From Caldifarciminota bacterium (GTDB lineage: Bacteria; Hydrothermota; UBA3073), in NCBI GenBank assembly GCA_023129165.1, contig JAGMCL010000090.1:1-35433 (forward strand): DNA of 35,433 nt. The letters run 5' to 3'. The translations under genes and the position numbers were made by a program. Below are positions 1 through 7,907 of this stretch, piece by piece. Below the pieces are notes generated by a model. The model searched no databases. It was not told where the DNA came from and saw only the letters and a list, made by a program, of their open reading frames with translations. Positions within the stretch are counted from its first letter, which is position 1. Every line of letters begins with the position of its first letter.

Positions 1-59
1 ATCGAAGAGTAAATATTTTACCATTTCTTGTGAAATAGAAAAAATTATTCGGAGGGAGT

Positions 60-479
60 ATGAATGCTGTTGTAGAAATAGCTGGATTTCAGTACAGAGT
101 TAGCAAACATAAGATATTTAATGTACCCAAACTCGATGCAAAGGAAGGTGAGGTAATTCGTATATCAACAGTACTTGCGGTCTCTAATGACAATGATGTT
201 AAAGTGGGAAATCCTTTTCTTGATAATGCCTATGTAGACGCAAAGGTTCTCAAGTTTGGTAAAGACCCAAAAATACTCGTATATAAGTACAAAAAAAGGA
301 AAAAGTATAGAAGAATGAAGGGACATCGTCAGGATTATACCCAAATAGAGATAGTAGATATAGGAATTGAGGAAAAGGTTATAGAAAAAAAGAAAGAACC
401 CAAAGAAACAAAATCAACCAAAAAAACCAAACCAACTAAAAAAACTAAAGAAACCAAATCAACCAAACAAACCAAATAA
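60..479 (+). CDS. rplU: 50S ribosomal protein L21 with C-terminal Lys/Thr tail
   Basis: This is a 139-aa protein of the large ribosomal subunit that binds 23S rRNA. Residues 1-103 follow the L21 pattern: an N-terminal beta-barrel (AVVEIAGFQYRV), then the basic KYKKRKKYRRMKGHRQDYTQIEI segment, of which YKYKKRKKYRR and GHRQ are the diagnostic parts. The usual family length is about 100-105 aa. Here roughly 35 extra residues follow, made almost only of Lys, Thr, Glu, Pro and Ser in short KETKSTKKTK-like units, probably a disordered basic tail. The ATG at 60 is preceded by GGAGGG at a normal distance. rpmA follows after 28 bp, the standard L21-L27 pair. Identification is firm; the role of the tail is unknown. 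Confidence 0.97.
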   Translation: MNAVVEIAGFQYRVSKHKIFNVPKLDAKEGEVIRISTVLAVSNDNDVKVGNPFLDNAYVDAKVLKFGKDPKILVYKYKKRKKYRRMKGHRQDYTQIEIVDIGIEEKVIEKKKEPKETKSTKKTKPTKKTKETKSTKQTK

Positions 480-507
480 TTACTGTAGTCTATACTAAGG
501 AGATTTT

Positions 508-762
508 ATGGCACATAAAAAAGGAATGGGTTCTTCCCGTAATGGTAGAGATTCAAACGCAAAATACCTGGGGGTAAAACACTATGCAGGCGAGATGATT
601 AATGGCGGTACAATCATTGTAAGACAGCGCGGAACGGTCTTCCATCCCGGATTAAATGTTGGGATCGGTGGAGATGATACACTTTTTGCAAAAACTCAGG
701 GAAGGGTGATGTTCAGGAGAACAAAAGGTAACAGAAAGATTATTGATGTTCTCCCTGTATAA
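508..762 (+). CDS. rpmA: 50S ribosomal protein L27
   Basis: This 84-aa protein has the normal L27 length. It opens with [19 protein letters not shown], the conserved N-terminus that reaches toward the peptidyl-transferase centre. The family features [15 protein letters not shown] and the C-terminal [11 protein letters not shown] are all present. There is no cleavable N-terminal extension of the Firmicutes type. An AAGGAG Shine-Dalgarno lies before the ATG. It sits directly downstream of rplU and is very probably cotranscribed with it. Confidence 0.98.
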   Translation: MAHKKGMGSSRNGRDSNAKYLGVKHYAGEMINGGTIIVRQRGTVFHPGLNVGIGGDDTLFAKTQGRVMFRRTKGNRKIIDVLPV

Positions 763-804
763 TTCATTTACACTGTAATAACCCTCCATAACAGGAGGTC
801 TTAT

Positions 805-1455
805 ATGCTTATACGGTATATGGGACATTCGGCATTTCTTATAAAAAATAAAGAGGATATAAGAATCGTAACTGACCCCTATTCACCTACCCAGGGTGTA
901 AACTACAAACCAATTAAAGAAGAGGCAGAAATTGTTACTATATCACATGAACACTGGGACCACAACGCAGTCGATTATGTTAAAGGTAATCCTTCTGTGA
1001 TAAAAAAAGTGGATAAAAGAGAAGTCAGAGGAATAAAGATAAGAGGAGTTTCTACTTTCCATGATACCAGCGAAGGAAAAGAACGCGGTAAAAATATAAT
1101 ATTCATCTTCGAGATTGAAGGTATGAGGTTATGTCACCTTGGTGATCTCGGGCATGTACTCAATAATGAACAGATTTCTCAAATTGGAGATATTGATATC
1201 TGTCTTATTCCGGTTGGTGGAACTTTTACAATAGGACCAGAAGAAGCTAAGAAGGTTTTAGATGCTATAAACCCTAAAATTGTCATTCCAATGCACTTCA
1301 AAACCCCCTCTCTCGATTTTCCTATCGCCAAAGTCGATGATTTCCTTAAAGGGATTGATAATGTAGTAAGAGTAAATAGCTCTGATTATGAGATAGAAAA
1401 AGATAAGCTACCGACTCAAAGAGAGATAATAGTATTAAATCCTGCAATGTCTTAA
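805..1455 (+). CDS. Metallo-beta-lactamase-fold metal-dependent hydrolase (UlaG/UPF0173-like)
   Basis: This is a 216-aa cytoplasmic protein of the COG2220-type MBL fold. It starts with the short beta-strand and GHSAFLI segment typical of that group. The metal-binding motif SHEHWDHN (about residues 48-55) is the HxHxDH signature with Trp in the variable position. Further ligands are suggested by HDT (about 88), HLGDLG (about 111-116, carrying the bridging Asp) and PMHF near residue 167. GGAGG before the ATG at 805 supports the start. It follows rpmA by 42 bp, and a strong terminator lies just after it, so it may end the rplU-rpmA transcript. The substrate cannot be read from the sequence. Confidence 0.85.
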   Translation: MLIRYMGHSAFLIKNKEDIRIVTDPYSPTQGVNYKPIKEEAEIVTISHEHWDHNAVDYVKGNPSVIKKVDKREVRGIKIRGVSTFHDTSEGKERGKNIIFIFEIEGMRLCHLGDLGHVLNNEQISQIGDIDICLIPVGGTFTIGPEEAKKVLDAINPKIVIPMHFKTPSLDFPIAKVDDFLKGIDNVVRVNSSDYEIEKDKLPTQREIIVLNPAMS

Positions 1456-1466
1456 TAATTTAAAAG

Positions 1467-1518
1467 ACCACAGGATTGATTTCACTGAAATTTTTACGTG
1501 AAGATCCTGTGGTTTTTT
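1467..1518 (+). terminator. Rho-independent terminator after the rplU-rpmA-MBL unit
   Basis: ACCACAGGAT (1467-1476) pairs perfectly with ATCCTGTGGT (1504-1513). An inner stem TTCAC (1481-1485) with GTGAA (1498-1502) extends it. A run of T follows at 1513-1518. The hairpin ends only about 10 bp before the next start codon, so the next gene needs its own promoter or readthrough. Confidence 0.85.
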
Positions 1519-1528
1519 ATATGTGATT

Positions 1529-2335
1529 ATGAAATATTCCATCTACAATTCTCCCCTTGGAAAGCTATATATTGTAGCCACAAATAATGGCATATGTAGA
1601 TTGGATTGGGATGTGATAAGGTTTCAGAAAAATCTACCGGTGAATTCAAATCTGACAAAGGACATATTTCCTGGCTTTGGTCGAAGTCTTGACTTATATT
1701 TCAGGGGTTATAGAGAAGATTTCGATTATCCTTTAGACCTTATCTATCTATCCCCATTTACGAGGACAGTTTTGAGAGAAATAAAACAAATACCCTATGG
1801 CAAAACGAAGAAATACAATGAATTATCAGTTCTTATCGGAAGACCTGGCGCACAAAGGGCTGTAGCAAATGCAGCAGGAAGAAATCCCATACCAATCATC
1901 ATACCATGCCATAGAGTCGTTGGAAAAGAAAGTCTGGGTGGATATAGTGGTGGTATGGGTACGAAATTATGGTTACTAAATCTTGAGAAGTCTGGAATAT
2001 TTCATGAAATCGTTTCTATTATAACCAGACTGAGACAAGAGTGTCCCTGGGACAGTATACAAACTCATGAATCACTTATACCTTACATAAAGGAGGAATG
2101 TGAAGAGGTTATTAGTGCTATCAAAGAAAAAAAATATCTTAAAGAAGAGCTTGGCGACTTACTTTTACAGGTTTTACTGCAGTCGGAGATAGCTAAAGAC
2201 TTCGATATACTCGATGTATGTGAGGTGCTTGCTAGCAAACTAAAAACTCGCCATCCTCATATATTTGGTAATATGAAGGCAAGTACACCTGAAGAAGTAA
2301 GAAAAATATGGGAAGAGGTAAAGAGGAACAATTAG
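1529..2335 (+). CDS. Fusion: O6-alkylguanine-DNA alkyltransferase (Ogt/MGMT) + MazG-like NTP pyrophosphohydrolase
   Basis: One reading frame encodes two housekeeping-repair domains. Residues 1-155 are a methylated-DNA--protein-cysteine methyltransferase. PYGKTKKYNELS and the RAVANAAGRNPIPI helix-turn-helix lead into the active site IPCHRVVG, whose Cys (residue 127 from this start) accepts the alkyl group. GGYSGGMGTKLWLLNLE is the family's C-terminal segment. Residues 160-268 are a MazG domain: LRQECPWDSIQTHESL, then the EECEE and EELGD acidic Mg-binding motifs, and KTRHPHIFG. MazG enzymes hydrolyse non-canonical or excess NTPs. ATG at 1529 is preferred because the alkyltransferase N-terminus begins there; an in-frame GTG lies at 1523. 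No clear Shine-Dalgarno is visible and the terminator stem is immediately upstream. Both domains look intact. I do not recognise this fusion as a standard architecture. Confidence 0.88.
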   Translation: MKYSIYNSPLGKLYIVATNNGICRLDWDVIRFQKNLPVNSNLTKDIFPGFGRSLDLYFRGYREDFDYPLDLIYLSPFTRTVLREIKQIPYGKTKKYNELSVLIGRPGAQRAVANAAGRNPIPIIIPCHRVVGKESLGGYSGGMGTKLWLLNLEKSGIFHEIVSIITRLRQECPWDSIQTHESLIPYIKEECEEVISAIKEKKYLKEELGDLLLQVLLQSEIAKDFDILDVCEVLASKLKTRHPHIFGNMKASTPEEVRKIWEEVKRNN

Positions 2336-2625
2336 CAATTTAAAATTAGCAATTAGCAATGCAAAATGACAGAAGGGAGAGACATCAGACATAAGACAAC
2401 AGACAGCAGACTAAAGACAGAAGACTAATTACAAGGTAGGAGCAAGCTCCTGCTTGCGATAAGTGAAATCAATTAACAATTCAAAATTAGCAATTAACAA
2501 GTTAAAATGTGCTATTAGGATAAATTGAAGATTTTTTATTGATTGAAAGCTGCGGGATGATAGGTAGGAGCCCCGCCTATGGCGGGGCGAAGAGAGAAAC
2601 AGGTGTGTTAAATTTTTATAATAAT
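2336..2625. repeat. Low-complexity and palindromic intergenic repeats upstream of fusA
   Basis: No gene is visible in these 290 bp. From 2336 there are degenerate heptads of the type TTAGCAA/AATTAAC. Positions 2368-2430 form a run built of AGACA/AGAC units about 7-8 bp apart. AGCAAGCTCCTGCTTGCGAT at 2441-2460 is an imperfect palindrome. A perfect hairpin CCCCGCC-TAT-GGCGGGG occupies 2571-2587, about 38 bp before the fusA start. A second heptad stretch (AATTAACAATTCAAAATTAG) lies near 2470-2490. Confidence 0.7.
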
Positions 2626-4689
2626 ATGGATATAAAAAACATAAGAAATATAGGTATAATTGCCCATATAGATGCTGGAAAGACCACAACCACTGAGAGG
2701 TTTCTCTTTTATTCTCATAAGACACACAGAATGGGTGAGGTTGATGAAGGAACTACAGTAACTGATTATCTCACAGAAGAAAGAGAGAGAGGTATAACTA
2801 TAACCTCAGCCTGTGTCAGCACAATCTGGAAAGATAAGCAAATAAACATCGTAGATACACCAGGTCATGTTGACTTCACGGTTGAGGTAGAGCGGTGCCT
2901 GCGTGTGCTGGATGGCGCAGTTGTTATATTCAGCGCTGTAGAAGGCGTCGAGTCACAATCAGAAACTGTATGGTATCAGGCAAGTAAATATAAAATTCCA
3001 AGGATTGTGTATGTAAATAAGCTCGATAGAATTGGTGCAGACCCATATGAAGCATGCAACATGATGTGCGGTAAACTTGGTGCTACACCCCTTATCATCC
3101 AGATACCATACGGAATTGAAGATTCCTTTAAGGGAATTATAGACCTAATCAGGTGGAAACTATACATATGGAAAGGAGAACCTGACAATGAGTATATCAT
3201 ACAGAATATACCTGACGAGTTAATTGAAAAAGCAAAAAAAGAGAGAGAAAAACTTCTTGAGATTGTCTCTTTACATGATGATCACATTGCATCACTATTC
3301 TTAGATGAAAAAGAACCTTCTATTTCAGAACTTATATCCTCAATAAGAAGGGGAACAATTGAAAATTTTTATTACCCAACTTTTTTCGGTGCATCACTAA
3401 AGAACATCGGTGTACAGCCTTTGCTGGATGGAATAGTAGATTTCCTACCATCCCCTCTTGATCTTCCTCCAATAAAAGGTATTTCCCTTGATGGAAAAGA
3501 GACTGAGCGAAAACTACTTCCAGATGAACCCTTTTCGGGTCTTATCTTTAAGATAGTTCAGGATCCATTTGGAAAGTTATTGTATATACGTATATATTCC
3601 GGTAAAATAAAAAAAGGTACCATTGTACTTAATGCCAACACACAACAGAAACAGAGAGTTACACGTATATTTAGAATGTATTCGAATAAAAGAAGCGAGG
3701 TCAATGAAGCATATGCTGGGAATATATGTACTCTTGTTGGTCCGAAAGAAGTTAAAACTGGGCATACACTCTGCGCAAAGGAACAACCCATACTTTTAGA
3801 AAGCCCGACATTTGCTCAACCCGTGGTTTCCGTATCTATAGAACCTAAAACAAAGGCAGACGAGGGAAAACTGATGTCAGTCTTGAAGATGCTTGTAGAG
3901 GAAGACCCAACGTTCACATGCATATATAATGAAGAGACAGGCGAAACGATAATTTCTGGTATGGGAGAGTTACATCTCGATGTTCTCACAAATAGGATAA
4001 CAAAAGAATTTGGTGTGCATGCAAGAGTCAGCAAACCAAGAGTTAGTTACAGGGAAACAATTCTTGGAGAGGCAGTTTCAGAAGGAAGGTATATCAAGCA
4101 AACAGGGGGAAGAGGACACTATGGTCATGTAAAGCTTGCTGTTTCACCCAGGGAAAGTGGTAGAGGAATTGAAATAGAATACAACATCAAAGGTGGTGAG
4201 TTGCCAAAAGAATTTTTCTTTGCAATTAAAGAGGGAATACTCGAATCTCTCAACGCAGGTCTATTCCTTGGTTACCCAGTAGTTGATATCAATGTAAATG
4301 TCACTAGTGGTTCATACCATGAGGTAGATTCCTCATCAATTGATTATAAAATAGCCGCTAGTATTGCGGTTAAGAGAGCAATAGAAAAAGCGGAACCTTG
4401 CCTGCTTGAACCAATAATGAATCTCGAGATAATAGTTCCAGGTGAATATCTTGGTGCAGTTCTTGATGATATTAATGCGAGAGATGGTAAGGTGAACTCG
4501 CTTCAAGGTAAGGGTAACCTACAAACAGTAAAAGCAACTTGCCCACTTCGCAATTTGTTCGGCTACGCAACTGCAATAAGGTCGCTGTCACAGGGTAGAG
4601 CAGTCTATATCATAGAATTCGGTCACTATGGTATTGTACCGCAGAACGTTGCTGAAGAAATGGTAAAAAAAATCAGAGGGTATCTATAA
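2626..4689 (+). CDS. fusA: Elongation factor G, EF-G2 (recycling-type) subfamily
   Basis: This is a 687-aa translational GTPase. G1 is AHIDAGKT (residues 13-20), switch II/G3 is DTPGH (77-81) and G4 is NKLDR (131-135). Domain II, III and IV motifs follow (GELHLDV, TGGRGHYGHVKL), ending with YGIVPQNVAEEMV, so all five EF-G domains are present. The G2 region reads GEVDEGTTVTDYLTEERERG and is followed by VEVERCLRVLDGAV. These resemble the EF-G2 subfamily (mitochondrial EF-G2/GFM2 and bacterial spdEF-G2), which acts mainly in ribosome recycling, more than canonical EF-G1. It is not next to rpsL, rpsG or tuf, consistent with a paralogue. The ATG at 2626 is chosen because homology starts there; the frame is open upstream to 2539 but that part is repeat-derived. 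No clear ribosome-binding site is seen. Confidence 0.92.
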   Translation: MDIKNIRNIGIIAHIDAGKTTTTERFLFYSHKTHRMGEVDEGTTVTDYLTEERERGITITSACVSTIWKDKQINIVDTPGHVDFTVEVERCLRVLDGAVVIFSAVEGVESQSETVWYQASKYKIPRIVYVNKLDRIGADPYEACNMMCGKLGATPLIIQIPYGIEDSFKGIIDLIRWKLYIWKGEPDNEYIIQNIPDELIEKAKKEREKLLEIVSLHDDHIASLFLDEKEPSISELISSIRRGTIENFYYPTFFGASLKNIGVQPLLDGIVDFLPSPLDLPPIKGISLDGKETERKLLPDEPFSGLIFKIVQDPFGKLLYIRIYSGKIKKGTIVLNANTQQKQRVTRIFRMYSNKRSEVNEAYAGNICTLVGPKEVKTGHTLCAKEQPILLESPTFAQPVVSVSIEPKTKADEGKLMSVLKMLVEEDPTFTCIYNEETGETIISGMGELHLDVLTNRITKEFGVHARVSKPRVSYRETILGEAVSEGRYIKQTGGRGHYGHVKLAVSPRESGRGIEIEYNIKGGELPKEFFFAIKEGILESLNAGLFLGYPVVDINVNVTSGSYHEVDSSSIDYKIAASIAVKRAIEKAEPCLLEPIMNLEIIVPGEYLGAVLDDINARDGKVNSLQGKGNLQTVKATCPLRNLFGYATAIRSLSQGRAVYIIEFGHYGIVPQNVAEEMVKKIRGYL

Positions 4690-4793
4690 TAGCAGAAAAA
4701 ACACTATACACCTACTAACTCAGAGAAAAAAAGTTTACATCTACATTTTATATTGAAAAGGAAAAGTACAATCAATATAAATCAGCGTTCATC

Positions 4794-4809
4794 CCTGCCT
4801 ACCGGCAGG
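4794..4809. repeat. Short palindrome CCTGCC-TACC-GGCAGG in the fusA-hutH gap
   Basis: This is a perfect 6-bp stem with a 4-nt loop, continued by another AGG CAGG half-unit. A related unit lies at 14763-14782, so it belongs to a dispersed repeat family. The rest of 4690-4838 shows no gene. Confidence 0.6.
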
Positions 4810-4838
4810 CAGGTGCGTCCAAAAAAAGGGGGAGAACT

Positions 4839-6410
4839 ATGAAAAATAAACCTATTATCATAGATGGCAATTCACTAACGATTGAAGATATCATCAAGGT
4901 TGCACGGTATAATGTAAAGGTCTTACTCTCTCCTTCAGCCAGAAATAGATGCAAGGACAGTCTAAAATGGATAGAAAAGAAGGCTCAGGGTGAACATACC
5001 ATCTACGGAGTCAATACAGGATTCGGTTCAAAGGAAAGGGTTAGAGTTGCACCTAATGAACTGCAGAATCTGCAAAAAAATCTCATACTCTCCCACTCCG
5101 CTGGTGTCGGCGAAATTATGGATAAAGAGACAGTTCGAGCAATGATGCTTCTTAGGGCAAATGCCCTATCAGTAGGTTTCTCCGGAGTCAGACCTCTCTT
5201 GATAGACAATATCCTTACTCTCCTTAATAATAATGTACACCCTATTGTTCCCCAAAAGGGGTCTGTTGGAGCATCCGGTGATCTTGCTCCACTGGCACAT
5301 CTTGCACTTTTGCTACTGGGTGAGGGTAATGCATTTGTAGGGGAGAAAAAAACCGCTGCAAAGAAGGCATTAAATCATGCAGGTGTTGTTCCCATATCTC
5401 TTGGTCCAAAAGAAGGGCTTGCACTTATAAATGGAAATCAACTTTCCACAAGTATAGGCATAATAACACTTTTCGACTTCCTCCACCTGTTTAATACTAC
5501 TCTAACTTCTGCCAGCCTTGCTCTTGAGGCACTACTTGCACATAAAGATGCATTCAGCCCTGAATACCTCAGAGCAAGACCACATGAAGGTATTATGGAG
5601 GTTTCAAAATGCATAACAAGTCTTCTTGAAGGTAGTCAACTTATCAATACCGATAAAGAACACATACAGGATGCATATTCACTGCGTTGCATACCGCAGG
5701 TTTATGCTACAGTACTCTCCTCTTACAATTGGGTAAAAGGTGTTCTCGATGTCGAAATCAATTCTGCCACTGATAACCCACTTATATTTCCGAACCTAAA
5801 TAGGGTAATATCAGGAGGTAACTTCCACGGTGAACCTATCGCTGTAGCAATGGACCTTCTTGGTATAGCTATCTCTAATCTTGGTAATATAACAGAAAGG
5901 CAAATAATGAGGCTCGTATCATCGTTCCTATCAAAGGGTCTCCCCTCCTTCCTGGCAAAGCGGGAGGGATTGGAAAGTGGATATATGATAGCTCAGTATT
6001 CAGCAGCCGCACTTGTATCTGAGAATAAGCTCCTCACACACCCAGCATCCTCCGATTCAATCCCAACTTCAGAAGACCAGGAAGACTATGTAAGCATGGC
6101 ACCAATTGCAGCAAGAAAGGCAAGAGAAATATTCAAAAACACAAGGACCATAGTAGCCATCGAACTCTTGTGTTCGGCAGAGGCAGTTGATATAAGAACA
6201 AAGGAAGACTATTCCCTTCTTGGTAAAGGCACAAGGGTAGTCCAGGAATTAATACGAGAAAAAGTGCCACCGCTTAATAGAGACAGAATAATAAGTGATG
6301 ATATAAAGACAGCTGAGGAATTGATTGAAAAAAATATAATTTTTAAAGAAATAAAAGATAAAGGAATTACCCTCCCTTTTTTGGGAATGCCTAATATATT
6401 CACTCTATAG
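4839..6410 (+). CDS. hutH: Histidine ammonia-lyase
   Basis: This 523-aa enzyme deaminates L-histidine to urocanate and ammonia, the first step of histidine catabolism. The inner Ala-Ser-Gly tripeptide that cyclises into the MIO electrophile is at residues 145-147 within GSVGASGDLAPLAH. Other family motifs are YGVNTGFG (56-63), LILSHSAGVGE (82-92), INGNQLS, NSATDNPL, GGNFHGEP and QEDYVSMAPIAARKA. The Ser-His pair in LSHSAG is the histidine-type selectivity position rather than the Phe/Tyr type. Length is slightly above the usual 505-515. A GGGGGAG ribosome-binding site precedes the ATG. No hutU, hutI, hutG or fold genes are adjacent, so urocanate processing must be encoded elsewhere or the product used differently. 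Confidence 0.96.
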   Translation: MKNKPIIIDGNSLTIEDIIKVARYNVKVLLSPSARNRCKDSLKWIEKKAQGEHTIYGVNTGFGSKERVRVAPNELQNLQKNLILSHSAGVGEIMDKETVRAMMLLRANALSVGFSGVRPLLIDNILTLLNNNVHPIVPQKGSVGASGDLAPLAHLALLLLGEGNAFVGEKKTAAKKALNHAGVVPISLGPKEGLALINGNQLSTSIGIITLFDFLHLFNTTLTSASLALEALLAHKDAFSPEYLRARPHEGIMEVSKCITSLLEGSQLINTDKEHIQDAYSLRCIPQVYATVLSSYNWVKGVLDVEINSATDNPLIFPNLNRVISGGNFHGEPIAVAMDLLGIAISNLGNITERQIMRLVSSFLSKGLPSFLAKREGLESGYMIAQYSAAALVSENKLLTHPASSDSIPTSEDQEDYVSMAPIAARKAREIFKNTRTIVAIELLCSAEAVDIRTKEDYSLLGKGTRVVQELIREKVPPLNRDRIISDDIKTAEELIEKNIIFKEIKDKGITLPFLGMPNIFTL

Positions 6411-6435
6411 TCAATTCGCGGTTTTAAAGAAATCC

Positions 6436-7200
6436 ATGAAACAAATTGATTGTGAACATCTTTACCGTGATGGACGATACTATAACCTCGAAAATGAGGA
6501 TTTTGTAGATGATATCCCCTTCTACCTGCATCAGATTGAGAAATACGGCGAGCCTGTTCTTGAACTGGCTTGTGGGACAGGAAGGATTACCATTCCTATA
6601 GCCCAAAAGGGAATTCAAATCACAGGATTAGATATATTAGACTCTATGCTCAATCATGCTAAGAGAAAGACAACAAATAAAGGTGTTAATGTCGAATGGA
6701 TTAAGGCTGATTGCAGAGATTTCAGATTAAATAAGAAATTTAATCTTATATTTTTCCCATTCAACTCAATAGCCCATCTTCATGATTTGGAAAGTATTAA
6801 AGCCTGTTTTTCCTGTGTAAAAGAACATTTAATGGATAATGGTAGATTTATCATTGATTTCTTTAATCCCAGTCTAAACATTTTAACGAGAGACCCAACC
6901 AAGCGCTATCCTGTAAAAGAGTATCCTGATCCTGATGGGAAAGGTCAGGTTGTTATTACAGAAAATAATATTTATGATGCTGCCAACCAGATAAACAGGG
7001 TTAAATGGTACTACAAGATTGGCAGCCAGTCAGAGGAGGTTGTAGAAGATTTGAACATGCGAATCTTCTACCCACAGGAACTCAATACGCTCCTCTATTA
7101 TAATGGCCTTACCGTTGATGTTAAATATGGTAATTATGATGAGGCCCCTTTCATATCAACTTCACCAAAACAGTTAATAGTATGCCGCAAAAATAAATAG
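6436..7200 (+). CDS. Class I SAM-dependent methyltransferase
   Basis: This is a 254-aa soluble protein with a Rossmann-type methyltransferase fold. Motif I is LELACGTGRITIPIA (about residues 42-56), the acidic end of beta-2 is GLDILDSML (about 64-72), and beta-4 is NLIFFPFNSIAHL. The second half (NRVKWYYKIG, EDLNMRIFYPQELNTLL) matches the C-terminal part of small-molecule methyltransferases of the Methyltransf_25/COG2226-like group. It starts 25 bp after hutH and may be cotranscribed, though no strong ribosome-binding site is visible. The substrate is unknown. Confidence 0.85.
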   Translation: MKQIDCEHLYRDGRYYNLENEDFVDDIPFYLHQIEKYGEPVLELACGTGRITIPIAQKGIQITGLDILDSMLNHAKRKTTNKGVNVEWIKADCRDFRLNKKFNLIFFPFNSIAHLHDLESIKACFSCVKEHLMDNGRFIIDFFNPSLNILTRDPTKRYPVKEYPDPDGKGQVVITENNIYDAANQINRVKWYYKIGSQSEEVVEDLNMRIFYPQELNTLLYYNGLTVDVKYGNYDEAPFISTSPKQLIVCRKNK

Positions 7201-7290
7201 GACGACTTCAGCTAATAGCAGGATTGCCAAAATAGACCTTATAATCTCCTTAACAGCATATTACCATAGGTAAGCATAGTTTAATTAGTA

Positions 7291-7566
7291 TGTCATTGCG
7301 AGCGACTAACGGGAGCGTGGCAATCTCATATTTTTTCAACAGTGACTTGTAAGGGACTTGTAAGAGAAAAAACCCAAAATTCTCTTATTTGCTTGCCTCA
7401 GGCAAATCCCTATTTAACACAACTTTCCTGTCATTGCGAGCGACTAACAGGAGCGTGGCAATCTCATATTGAAGTGTCATTGCTAGTCCATACGGGCTAA
7501 GCAATCTCATCCAGCCTTCTGTCATTGCGAATCCGTCGCACTTCCTGACGGATGAAGCAATCTCAT
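7291..7566 (+). repeat. Array of four REP-like TGTCATTGCGAG...GCAATCTCAT elements
   Basis: Four copies share the ends TGTCATTGC and GCAATCTCAT around variable palindromic centres: 7291-7329, 7429-7467, 7475-7510 and 7520-7566. The fourth has a perfect inner stem, ATCCGTC (7531-7537) with GACGGAT (7547-7553). The first two are nearly identical. Further copies occur singly elsewhere in the window. The sequence between the copies carries no supported gene. Confidence 0.9.
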
Positions 7567-7589
7567 TTTTTAAAAGAAACATTTTTTCC

Positions 7590-7618
7590 TTGACTTTTCT
7601 CCATTTTTGTTATAATAT
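7590..7618 (+). promoter_or_regulatory. Predicted sigma70 promoter
   Basis: TTGACT (7590-7595) is followed by TATAAT (7611-7616, spacer 15) or TAATAT (7613-7618, spacer 17), preceded by TTTTTTCC. It is one of a family of near-identical promoter cores in the window and is the best candidate promoter for the 120-aa membrane protein at 7960. Confidence 0.6.
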
Positions 7619-7646
7619 ATACTATATAGTCTTAGCGTCTTTGTGT

Positions 7647-7737
7647 CCCAGTGAAATATGCTGCGCATTTCACGGGATAAATCATAGAGTCCCAGTGAAA
7701 TATGCTCCCCATGGAGTAGTTTTACATTTCACCACGG
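7647..7737. repeat. Hairpin repeat CCCAGTGAAAT...ATTTCACGGG and a degenerate second copy
   Basis: GTGAAAT (7651-7657) pairs with ATTTCAC (7667-7673), extended by CCC/GGG. A second copy starts CCCAGTGAAATATGCTCCCC at 7691 and ends TTTCACCAC near 7737. A related unit, inverted, lies near 14833-14855 (CATGAAATGGGGAGCATAT). No gene is seen between 7620 and 7950. Confidence 0.65.
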
Positions 7738-7853
7738 TGTAATAAAGAGAATCATTACACATGGCAAGCCCCGTACGCTATCGCTATAGGGCAGGCAGGG
7801 CAAGCGGGATAAATCTTTGGGTTATATAAATTAAGCTATTAAGAATTTGGAGT

Positions 7854-7872
7854 GCATCGACCATGTCGATGC
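7854..7872. repeat. Perfect hairpin GCATCGAC-CAT-GTCGATGC
   Basis: An 8-bp perfect stem with a 3-nt loop lies in the leader between the promoter at 7590 and the gene at 7960. There is no T-run after it, so a terminator is unlikely. It may be a REP-type repeat or a leader structure. Confidence 0.6.
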
Positions 7873-7907
7873 GTGTACAGATATAGATTTTTATAAGCAT
7901 AAAAAAT

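Noticed and set aside
2539-2625. N-terminal extension of EF-G from an upstream ATG
   Set aside because: The extra 29 codons come from a GC-rich hairpin repeat, and EF-G homology begins exactly at ATG 2626.
2429-2725. Minus-strand open frame upstream of and into fusA
   Set aside because: It runs through heptad and palindromic repeats and the 5' end of fusA, with no protein family pattern or ribosome-binding site.
7291-7566. REP array considered as a CRISPR
   Set aside because: The repeat units are imperfect palindromes of unequal spacing with variable centres, and no cas genes are near.
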